Assembly: GCF_020882245.1 (NCBI RefSeq)
Contig: NC_083597.1
Coordinates: 12,744,581-12,808,580 of the forward strand
DNA length: 64,000 nucleotides
Direction: 5' to 3'
Origin: Rhopalosiphum padi
Lineage: Eukaryota; Arthropoda; Insecta; Hemiptera; Aphididae
Under the pieces are notes generated by a model. That model was not told where the DNA came from and did not search any database. It saw nothing but the letters and a program-made list of their open reading frames with translations. The position numbers and the translations under genes are program-made. How positions within the stretch are numbered: position 1 is the stretch's first letter; each line of letters opens with the position of its first letter. Positions 25,879-38,400 of the stretch are shown piece by piece.

Positions 25879-26826
25879 CGCTAGATACATTTTCAACCGT
25901 ACCTAGTAAACACTAAACAAATGTTTTTTGCCAGTGAAAAGGTATGGTAATGCGATAAAACTTTATGCAAGCAATAAGCATTGTTGTACGGATGGTGTTT
26001 TATAATAATGATATCGGGCTTGACGAAAATATCAAAATAATAAATTTACACCAATATTTAATATTATAAAATAATTACAATATAGTTACTTTTGTCAACC
26101 GTTTACCTGGTTATTAATAAACAACACGTACAATGTTTATAATTTTAATTCATTTTCTCTGTCAAATGGCCAATATGGGCAATGACAGCCAGAGTATTTT
26201 TAATATAATATATGATTTATATTACGTTTTTTATAAGGGCAATATAGGGTATACAAATATTAAAAAATACTTACGACATAAAATATATAACGTTATAATA
26301 CTATGTTAAGTGATGATAATAATTTTGAAAATTAATTTGCATAAATGCATAATTATTATTAAATATATAATATATAAATGCTAAATTCAGAGCCCAATTT
26401 AGAAAATATGGAATATTAAATATAACTTTGAAGTCTTTAATATTTGTTAAATGTAATTTAAAAAAAGACAGTGAACATTAAAATAAAATAATTGCATTAA
26501 TGATCAAAATTTTTATTTACAGAACATAAATTAATTTTTAATACTTGCATAATATTTAAATATAATTATCTATTTATAGATAATATTATAATAATGTCAG
26601 AACAAATGAAAAATGTTTACTAATGTTTACTGATATACATCGATCTTGTAGGTACATGTCTAACGAAAGAAATAACGTCATAAAATTTTACAGTACCACT
26701 TTAATATTTATAGTCATCATCAGGGGCCCGGGGCCCAGAGGTCTGAGCTGCAGTCCCCTAGACCCTCCCATAAGTTGGATTCTAGCTAAAGTTAAAAATA
26801 TAATTCAAAACTATAAAAAATACACT

Positions 26827-26991
26827 TATCTGCAAGTAAGTGTAATACCTCCCGGTATCGACTTTAATTTACTATTTCAGATATTTTAATAAAAATAATA
26901 TCAAGACAGTATGTGATGCCCCTAAATTCGTGGTTGTATTTTGTGTAGGTTGCTGTCTACACTGCTTACGCGTTACATGTTTTGGGTCTGG
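26827..26991. repeat. Dispersed direct repeat, copy 2
   Basis: Second copy of the unit at 25160-25323. The ORF at 26623-26889 runs into it and is therefore probably not a gene. Confidence 0.7.
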
Positions 26992-29900
26992 TGTTAACTG
27001 AATATATACTAGTCTAAACATTAAACGACAGTTATTGTCAAATTATACACACTAGACATATATTAATATTAATATTTATTGTTTAATAATTATATGGGTA
27101 TATATTATATACTTATACATATATTTATAATTTATAAACAAATTATATTATGACTTGATTCAACATACATGCCATGATATTGACTATTAAGTATGTTAAG
27201 TTAAGTGAAGTACTATGGTAAGATTATACAAATAGTAATATAACTAAGAAAGGTTGCTAAAATTAAACTGTTATAGAAAATTTAAAAAATGTTTACATAA
27301 TAATTATTGTAGGTCATTGTTGATAATCAACGATCGACGATTAAACTTGTTGTGAAAATTGAGTTAATTTTTAAAGATAATGTTTTTTAAGAGTTGATTA
27401 TGAAATGTTTTAAAATGTTATGGTTGCCATATAAATTACATCGATCTGCATTGCAGTCTTTATAAATATTCGGAAATATTTATATTTAAAGGTAGTACAA
27501 CAAGTACTATAAAGGTACATTATATTAAAATAAACATACTATTTTTACATTTAATGATTAAAAGTTTTTTTCTATTTGTTATACAAATTATAAAAATAAT
27601 AATAAAGTTTTAATTAAAAATTAAAAAATTAGATATATAATATAAAAATTTACTTATTATTCCACAAATAAACACGTATTTCAACAAATAAAAGTTGTAT
27701 TTTGATTGCATTTATTTTTGTAACAATTTTTTATCTAGGTACTTAGCACTTGAACAAGAAATTCATAATTGGTCATGGTTATTGTGTTTATATATTGGCT
27801 AAGAGTTGATATATTTATAATTGTATATTATAGTATATATATTCAATATTTGCTAAATGATAAATCTATTATAGTTTATAAATAATACATAATATACAAT
27901 GTATATTTAGGATTTAACAGGACATAGGCCATATGGTCAATATCATAAGCATTAATATTTAATACAGACCTATATATGGGTAAGGAGGGGGTAATTCTCA
28001 ATCCCCTCTTCTATAATTATTATATAATCATATAAACAGTATTTAGTAGGTCTAGTAGGGAATTTAATTACCTACTATTATTATTTATTTTAGAATAAGT
28101 ATTTACTTTTTTTAATACTTATTTTTTCGTTTTAAAAAAAAAAATTTTTTATTACTACAAAATAATAACAATATGTACATATTTAGTAATGTCTGATATT
28201 AATTATGTATTTGTAACACTTATAAAAACAAAAGTATTACAATTTGGCTAACTATTATTTAGCTTACTATTGTGCAACTGTGCAGCACTAGCATTGTAAA
28301 ATTTGTCCAATAAAGGGATCTTTTACATACACAATATATATATTATATACATATATAATTGGTTAGTTTTATATTATTTTATTATATAGGATTCACACCA
28401 CTACGCCAGTGACCGTCCTATGGTACGTATAGGTAATGGATATTGATTTATGAAAACTTATTAACAAAAACAATAATGTATGATATAAATATATAATACA
28501 TTATGATAATGAATTATTTATTTTTATATATATAAGATAATTTTTATTTTTTAACATAAATTACCTACTTCAACCATTTGTATATTAGTTATTATTGTAC
28601 TAATAAATAAAAAAAAATTATTACTTATAGTAATATAAACTTTCCCACCGTCTTCACTCTTCGATCAATCATTTTTCGTATAAGACTAATGACTAATGAA
28701 CATTTATTACAGTAACCAGTGACCTATAGGTGAGTAGGCTGAGTATACTCAATGACGATAACTATTATATAGTATATACAGCTGAGCAACATCATTGATT
28801 TTCATTCGGCAGATCTAAAAAATAAAATTTCAGTAACTTGTTTAGATTTTAAGTAGAGCGACAAATGTACATATCGATTTCACAATGATGTGTTTTTTTT
28901 TGTGTATATGATGTGTACCTAATAAGTAGTTGATAAAATGCTTTGATTTTCAACTAGTTTGGGGAAAACAAACAACAAATTATTGAAAAACAGGAATTTA
29001 TATAAAAAATCAGTTTTTAACAAAATCAATTTTATTTTTTTGGTGTAATTTAAAAACGAATAATTTTAGATACTTGCTTCTTAGTTTCTTACACATAACA
29101 TAATTTTCAAAATATTTTGAGTTATTTTTTAGCAATTTACATACATTTGAAACTTTTAATTTTTTTTTCTAAATATCCTATTAAAAAAATTATTACTTAG
29201 TATATTTGGTTAAAACGATTGGAAATTTAATAGAAGGTTCCTCATAAGTTTTTAATTGACTGATTAAAAAATATGGGAAATTTGTGTAACAATATTTTTT
29301 TATAAGCGTTTAAAGTTATAATTTTTTCAAATTCGTCACAAACTCGGAAATGCACAAATTATTTTAAATTACTTTAATATATTTTTTCACGGTTTTTTCT
29401 AAGTATACGCAATAACAATAGATACCTCCTATACACAATAAAATATATTGTTAGTGATTTTGAGTTTTGTATTATATTTGATCCTATGAAGTATGAATGT
29501 TTACCAAACTGTAATATGGTACACTTATAGGCATTTCAACCTTATTATATTAGGTATATTATGGCAATAAGTTATTGCCAATAACTAATAACTTATTCGA
29601 TTTGCGACTTTGCTTAAATATTTATTTATTTTTTGAATTAGTTACAGTTACTCTGCGACCTCCCGAATGCGTAACGACGGTAATGGTAGACGAAATCGGG
29701 GGAGCAGAAGCCCAGGAAAGAAAATCAATATATTATTATTAAGATTTAATTCTAAGCTTTCTCTTTTATACATATATACCTACGCTCCGAGTGTATAATC
29801 CAATCACTATAGGTAACCATAGTGACATCATAACTATAATAATATGTAACATGACATAAATTGTAAGGAAATAGTAAATAGTTAGTAGGCAATGTATAAT

Positions 29901-32430
29901 AACAATTAGGATACTTAATAATAATTAATAGTTAATAAAAAAACAATATGAATTTAATACAATTATGAATCAACTTTTTATGACTACCCATTGCTTATTA
30001 TTAATAAAATCACGTACAATATTATTATTAGAGTCGTAACATTATACTACAATAATATAACATCTTAACAAAAATGTTTAAGTTTAAACACAATTTTATT
30101 ATTCAAGATTTAAATGAGTCTTATACTTCTAATATATTATTATAATAATTATAGTGACAATTGAGATTTGAGGTATATATATTTTTTTAATTTCTCATAG
30201 ATTTACTTGCACTGCTATTTTATCAGTTATCACTGTACCAGCCGATAATTTTATCAATACTTGGTTTTTTTTCTTCAAAATTTTGTTTAAAACGAATAGA
30301 TTTACTATTTAGGCTATTTAAATTTTATAAAACGTTTTAGTTTCTATACATTTATTGTTTTTAGTATTATATTATAGTATCTATCAATTTTGTTTATCAA
30401 TTTGGGGAAAATTTAAATTTGTTGACTTAAAAGTAAGTTATCTTTTTTATTAGGTGATAGTAAGTAGTTATTAGTTAGTAGTAAATATTTGATGTACTTA
30501 AGTTATCATTAATAATAAAATAAATATGCACTTATTTTAGTGAATATTACTTTTAAACTAACACTTATGATAACTAAACTTGCATTAAACACTTATTTTT
30601 TTTACATTCAATACAATTTCAGGTACTTGAAACTTGAGTTATCTTATACAGTTACCTATTATTTGTACTGTATTTTACTTAGAAATTTATCTAGTTTTAT
30701 TGAATATCTATTAAAATATATTTTAATCCTCTTTCTGTAACTAGGTGTTTGAAATATTCAGTTTTTTTTTTATTGATTTTTATAGTACTAGTTATCTAAG
30801 TATGTTAAAAATGTATTGTAGCTAACTAATGTTTATAAGTATTATTTGTGGTGCACACTCAAATATAAATAGAGGTAGCATGTTCAATGGAAAGTGTATC
30901 ACCCACCCATAAAATTGCTTTCAAAAATAGACTACTTGGGGGCCCGCCACCACACCCCCTTAACTAACATTGTCTAACTAAGTCTTATTTATAATTATAA
31001 CTATAATATTTATAACATATTAAAATTAAAACTACAAATTATATTCAATTTTTTTATTTAAACTTTGGTTATATTGAAATATTGAATGAACATTTCAACA
31101 AAATATAGGTATTCAGTTTAGAATAATATTTAAATACATAAAATATAAAAGTTTTACTATAAATAAAACTTAAGCAATAATAAGTATTATTATTTTATTT
31201 TTAATTATGATTATTGTTTAGCTTAGTTATTAAATTCATGTTCATTGGTGCACTGTTACATACTGCTGTATAATAAATTAATGGAAATTAGTACAATAAT
31301 GATTTTTTTAATATGTCGCTATTATTTGCAAATATATTAATTACAGTGGTTGTATCAATTTAAATATTGTTTTTGCACAAAAGTACCATACATTTTCAAG
31401 CCAAAAAATTCAGGGGTAGCATCTGCTACCCTTAGAACCCTTTAGTATGTGTCATTGGGTATAATACATTTTAATATTGTTGTTTAAGTTTAATTAGTTC
31501 TTGTAAAATTTTATACTAAATAGTATATTGGTATATAGGTAATTTTTAATTAATAAATAATATTTAAATGTTAATTGTTAATCATTATTTACTTTGGGGT
31601 TTATTTAATTTATTTTTATATTAAGATATGTATTATTATTTATTATTAATAGGCAATTGTTAGAAATAAAAATAATTGGTTGTTACTTAGTGTTAGGGGA
31701 TTTAAAATTAAGGATTTTTGTTTTTTTAAATTATAGTTTTGTGAAGTAAAATCTTTAAAAATATATGAGAAGTGATGATACATAATTTATATAGTTGGTA
31801 AATTGTTATTGCCAACTTTCCATGATTGGATAAACCTTTTAAAACAATAATATTTTTTTACAAGGTAAAGGAGTTGGTGGGGTATTTGTTTAGGATGATG
31901 CATTTCATGTTCATGTTCATTGTCAATAAAATTATATTTTTTGGATATTGTTTTATTCTAACTTTAAAATAAAATTCCTTAAACTAATATATAGTTATTA
32001 TTTAAAGACATTTAATGCGAAAAACAATTTTGATATTTTTTATATTAAATATTAATGTATTAGAAAGTTATTCATTAAATATGTTTATAAAATGCTAGTA
32101 ATCAAAATTAAAAAGCCATTTAAGTATAATATTATTAACAGTTAACTCTTAATTTTATATTTTGGTAATTAAAGTTTGATGACTTGTAATTTAAAATTCT
32201 TGTATATAAAAACACCAAGCGATTTATAACTTATTGTTATATATTAATATGTTAGGTAGATAAAAACAATTAAATTTTTGTTTTCAATGATAACTATTAA
32301 AGTTGACAGGTGCTTATAAGTTATAATAATAAGTGGATTAGATGTGAACAATCAATATGGTACCAGATAGTGCCTGCCACGGGCATAATGTAACATTTCA
32401 TGCCTATAATGTATTTTATGATGTTAAAGG
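26992..32430. other. Region upstream of the myosin gene
   Basis: No coding gene is supported. A degenerate interspersed repeat occupies about 28840-28985 (GATGTGTTTTTTTT... then AAAATGCTTTGATTTTCAA), related to the palindrome arm at 56.5 kb. A short GC-richer, open segment at about 29640-29725 might be a leader exon of the downstream gene, without proof. Confidence 0.4.
28840..28985 (+). repeat. Copy of an interspersed repeat also found at 56.46 kb
   Basis: Shares, in order, GATGTGTTT plus a T-run, GTATATG, AAAATGCTT(T/C)GATTTTCAA and a TTTGGG/TTTTGG tail with 56463-56580. Similarity is clear by eye but imperfect. Confidence 0.55.
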
Positions 32431-32471
32431 TTTCAGTTTGGATTTCATAGATACAAGACTCTATTTTTCTA
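32431..32471 (+). other. Candidate 5' UTR end with upstream acceptor
   Basis: GGTTTCAG at about 32429-32436 precedes the myosin ATG by about 35 bases and could be the acceptor of a leader intron. The ATG context (TTTCTAATGG) is ordinary. Confidence 0.35.
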
Positions 32472-35400
32472 ATGGATCTCAATGATGAAGATGGAATCTG
32501 GGATAGTGTATTGTTAGAACCATTAACAGAAGAAACATTTATTTCAAATTTGAATTGTAGATATGACTCAAATACTAATTATGTAAGTAATTTTATATGC
32601 TTGAAAAATAAAAATATTTTTTCCCTTAATTTCAAAGATATTTTTCTACTTATATTCAGTATTTCATAAATTTAATGTATTAATTGCCCTTATAATATAG
32701 ATTAGTATATTTATAATCTACCATACAAATAGTTTAGATTTAATTACTTATGAAATGTATACAACAAATATAAAAAGTTGACCAGTAATATGATTTATTT
32801 AATAATACTAATTAAAAAATTATATATATATTGTTTTCAATTTTAAAATTTTAAATAAAGATGTTTAATCATGACTAATATTTAAAAAAGGTGTTATAAC
32901 CGTTTTAAGCAAGCATCAATGTATGATATAGTAAGCAGTTAATCCAATTTCGAAATTGTAAAAATATATAAACAAGAATTCACCTTTAATTTTTTTTTTA
33001 TTTCTTAAAATTGTAGATATTTAATATAGGGTAGGTATAGGTTAATTTAAAAAAAATGATAATTCATAGTAAGTACCTCAAAAATGCATTATTTAAATAC
33101 TTACATTTTTCTATTGTTATTTATATTACATTAATTTATCTATTATTTATTTATTTTTTTATAAAACCAAAAAAGTTTTTTAAAAATAAATTTATCATGT
33201 TGATTTTTTAGACATACATGGGAAATATGCTTATTGCTGTGAATCCATATAAAGAAGCACATCAAGTTTCTATACCTTTATGTCGAATATATATGTCACC
33301 AAGATCAGGCCACTTACCACCACATCTGTAATGATCTTTGAAATATATCTGTTTAATATCTATAATTACATAACCTAGTGATATTTTTTTAATTATTTTT
33401 TTTTTGTTTTTAGTTATGCTATAGCTAGTTGGGCTTTTCGATGGTTGGTAGATGCTGCTCAAGATCAATGTATTGTCCTACAAGGTATTTCTGGCTCAGG
33501 TAAAAGCCATTCTGTTTCAATGTTGCTGCATTGTTTATGTGGGACCAATAATAACAATAATTTGCTCAATCAACGTTTGTTGAATGCTAACATCATATTA
33601 AATTGTAAGTCGGATTACTATATTTTTGTAAATAACTTTTCATTACATTGATTATTATTTTAGCATTTGGAAATGCCAAAACACATATTCATAGTGATGC
33701 TTCTCGTTTTGTAAGTATTAAAAGTGTTTTATAATTTAAAAATCTAAGGTATAATTTATTAAAATTTAAAGAATTTGATTGATATTTAATTGTATGTTTC
33801 AGATAAAACATGTTGATCTAGAATTAAATTTTAAAGGGGATATTGTGGGTGCTACAATTACAGGATGTAAGTATAATTCTGGTTAATTTAATAATAAAAT
33901 AATTAATTTTAATTTTTTTATTTGTGCTGCAAATAGATTTATTGGATAAAGTGAGTTATTAATTACTAGGTATAATTTTATCCGTTGTTTTAAAAGATGA
34001 TAAATTACAAATGAGTAAATTAATTTGTTAGCATTCCTTAAATATTAATAAATTTATATAATTTGTAGTTTTATTTTGCACTTTATAGGTATTTGAGTAT
34101 TAAATTTAATCATATAACAGTAATACATTTTGAAAATGTTAATTAGTATTTATTCTTACTTCTTAATTATTTTTATTATTTTTATCTTAATTATATAAGC
34201 TACAAATATCAACCATTTAAAAAAAAAAATTTAAATTAGAACATTTACAATCTGTACAAATTAATACCGTATATAGTTAGTAAATGAGATATTTGAGAGA
34301 AGTAATTGAGTGGGGAAGTTGTCCAGTGGTGGCATCCCAGCATCCCAGCACCAATGTATAAATTAACTTTTTTTTTTATTTTAAGAATTTTTACTTATTA
34401 AGGTACAGTTTCTAAGTTATAAATAGTTCTAGCTGCTTGTTGCTGCAACAAGTCATAATAACTGCTCTGTTATAGAACATACTTGTTATCATTGTGGCCA
34501 AAATTTTGGTACCTATAATCATTGATTATAAATACTAGTATTTATAATCAATGCTATAATTAAAACATCTGAAATTTACATCTGCTAAGTTTTAACTTTA
34601 AATTTTTCACTTTTAAGAACTATTATCTTACTATATTGATAAATCCCTACTATTTAACTTTTAATGTCAGTTTTAGTGTAGTGTGACATTGTAATTTATG
34701 TTACACAATTATAAGTATCTCAGTTTTGTATGGTATCCTTATAATTTTTATAACAAGATTTTATATATTTATATAGTCTATAATTTTGTAATTCATTATT
34801 ATAATATATTAATTCATTTATAGTCGAGGGTAACGTCGCAAAGTGCATTGAATAGAAATTTCCATATATTTTATCAACTAATTTATGGTGCTGATATTCA
34901 TTTATTGAGTAAGTTTATATTAGAATTTTATTTAAAACAAAAAATATAAATTTAATTTTGTTATTTAATATTTTGTATAACATTTATTGATGCAAAATAA
35001 TTGATTTATTTATGTATACTAATTGTGTATAATTTAATCTTAAAATAAAATTTTTTAAATATGGTACTTCAGATATATTTTAAGTACTTAACTATTCAAT
35101 TTAATATACAATTGACTAAAGTAATTAATTAATTATACTGTTCGTAAGTATTTTATAACAAAAATGAAAAACCAATAATTTATATATGATTTGAAGTATA
35201 AGATTAAATATTTTTATATTTCTTAAAATGTACATGAACATGAATGTATTTTACATTTTGTTACATTTTAACTAATTTTCTTCAATATCTTTGATTTTTA
35301 GAATCCTTAAAACTCACCAGAAATTCAGAAAACTATGTTTACTTAAAGTGCAGTAATCGTATTAGACAAATTGATGTTGTTAATTTTCAATCAGAATATC

Positions 35401-38400
35401 AATCAATAAGGGTAATTGTATTCAATAATATAATTTAATATTTTATAAAAATATATTATTTTTTCCGTCATAGTAGTTGGTATTTTTATTTATTAGATAT
35501 AGAGCATTTACTTGTGTTTGTATTATTCCATGTTTTGTTTAGATGTGTTAGAAAATATAGTATTCTTTTTATTCTATATATTAGAAGTAAATATTTTTTT
35601 ATTTATTTAATATTTTTTCAAATATTCAAATATTCCTTTTAGTTTTGTTCTAATCTAATATGTATAATTCATATGTATTTTTAATCTATTTTTAAAATAA
35701 GTAATTAAGTATTAAGTTAAAAATGTAACTTGTTTACTAATGAATGTTTGTATAATATTAAATAAATTCTAAATTTGTATTTTTATAATAATTTAATATC
35801 TATTTTAAATGTATTTTACAGTATGGATTTGAAATATTGGGACTTAGTGAATCTGAAATAACCAGTATTTTTAAGATTATTAGCAGTATATTAAAATTGG
35901 GAAATTTGAATTTGGTACCAACTAATAATATTGATGGAACTGAAGGGTGTATTATTACAAATGATTATGGTATGGATTAAAAATTAAATAAATTATTTTC
36001 AGTTTAAATAATTAGTTAATTTTACAATAGTCAGTTTTCAATAATCAATATCTATTTAAACACATTAAACATTATTCAATAATTTAAAAGAACACTGTCA
36101 AATTGTTTTTATTAAAATATTATTTAATGAAAATAAGTTTTTTCAAAGTATTTATAAGTATTATTAATTTATTTAAAATTTATTTTCAGAGTTATATGAG
36201 TTAGGTGAATTATTAGGTACTGATGGTGAGGCTTTAAAAAAAGTCCTTACATCATCAGTATTATCATCCGGAATTTCTGCGAAAGAAGCTCGTTATATCA
36301 AGGATTTGCTTGCTCAGTCATTGTACACTAGGTTATTTTCATGGTTGATAGCAAGGCTCAATCAAAGTGTTAAAGCTGAAGCAAAATATAAACGACGAAA
36401 TTTAGGCTTTTTAGATGCTTTTGGTTTTGACTATTCTGATAGTCAGATGGATTGGGATAATTTTGTGTTGAATTCCTGCAATGATAAAATCCATAATTTA
36501 GTAATAACAGCTACATTAAAAGATGAGCAACAAGAATATGCAATAGAAAGAGTACAATGGTGTCTTATTCCATTTTATGATAATACATCAGTTTGTGAAC
36601 TGATATTCAAGGTGTGTTTAAGATTTAATTAGTGGATAAAATATCTGCTAAATAAATACTAAACATATTGTTTTAATTATTTTAAATTATATTTTTTAGA
36701 CATATGGAGGATTATTGAGTATAATGGATGATTTAATATTGGATAGTAACAGTATAACAGTTTTTAAACGAATCTGTGCATTGCAACGGCAGTACAGCTC
36801 ATCGTCTTCTGAAGAGCAAATCAGTTCTGCAGTTGAGCAAATATCATTGAATGAAAGTTTCATGTAAGAAAAATAATTTGCTTATTAATAATGTAATTTA
36901 AATTTTTTATTCCTAAAAATGTACTGCATTTAAAAATTAATTAATTTATTGAGATTTAAAATAAAAGCCTTTGTTTAAAAAAAAGTACTTTAAATATAAT
37001 TTTTGAAATATAATAATATTTATACTGCTGAAATTAACTTTTAATTTATAAAAACATAACTATTTTAAATGTCGAGAATTTCATCAAATTATTTAAATAA
37101 AACTAAATTAATTAATTTTCTGTAATATTTAAATGGTTCATTTTATTTATTTATTATCATTTTAAATTTATATATAATTTTGTGTAATTTTATTTTATTT
37201 TGATTAATTTAATTTTAAATACAAATAATAATAATAATAATATATTTTATTTTATGAGTAATAAAATTATTTTAAAATTAACAACATTTTTTAAATTATG
37301 ATCATAATCAGAGGTGTTCTTATTTATTTTTTTGAGAGTATACTGTCATCAAATACCAAAATATATACATTTAATACAATACAATATGTAGTATATCCAT
37401 AATATTGTAAAAAAATCTTGAGAAAATATGGCGTATATGTATACCCTATGGAAACACCCTTGATCATAATAATATTTTTTTTAATTAATATTTTTTAGAG
37501 TAACATTTGATTATTTTTTCCAGGTTAAACCATTTTATGGGTCCAGTTAAATATAATATTAACACTTTTGTTGACAAAAATAAAAACAGTTTGAGTCCAT
37601 TGTTATGTTCTACTATGTATAATGGTACACATCCATTATTGAAGTCTTTGTTTCCTGAAGGTAATATTATAGTTTCTATGGTTGGTCAATTTTGAAATTT
37701 GAACATTTATTTATAAAATAAAATCTAATATCAATTTCTATTAATTTAAACATATTTTTAAAGTTTGATAATTATTTTTGTTTAGGAAATCCAGATAGAA
37801 TGTCATCATTTACAGTTTCCAATCCAGCTAGTCAATTACGTGTTTGGGCTGAAGCGTTTACTGCAACATTATCTGGCCGTCGTTGCCATTATGTAACATG
37901 CATATCACCAAATCGTCATTGTCAAGTAAACTCTTTTGACTCTTCTTTTGTTCAACAACAAGTTAGATGGTTTAGGTAATCAATAAATAAATAATTAATA
38001 ATTATTTGTACTTAAAAACTATAGATTTAGAGTATTAATATTATTATTTTAAATTTTAGTCTTGTAGAAATTGTTCGGTTGCGTAGATCGGGTTTCTGCT
38101 ATCGTCTTACATTTGAAGAATTTCTTGCACGGTATAAAATGCTTAGTCCAGCAACTTGGCCTAGACCTCGGTATGGAAACACGGCTCGTTCTATACGGGC
38201 GTTAGTTGTGTGCTTACCAATACCCAGTGGAGAGTTTGTGTATGGTGTATCCAAAGTGTTTGTACGTTCACCAAGGTCTGTATGGGAATTAGAACAGTTG
38301 AGAGCAGAACGTCTTAACCAACTTGCAGCTTTGGTGCAAGAAGCTTGGCATAGGCATAGAAGACATAATTATTCTCATAACTTATCAAATAAATGTCAAA

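Noticed and set aside
26623..26889. 88-codon plus-strand ORF
   Set aside because: Its 3' half is one copy of the dispersed repeat at 25160/26827, so it is repeat-derived.
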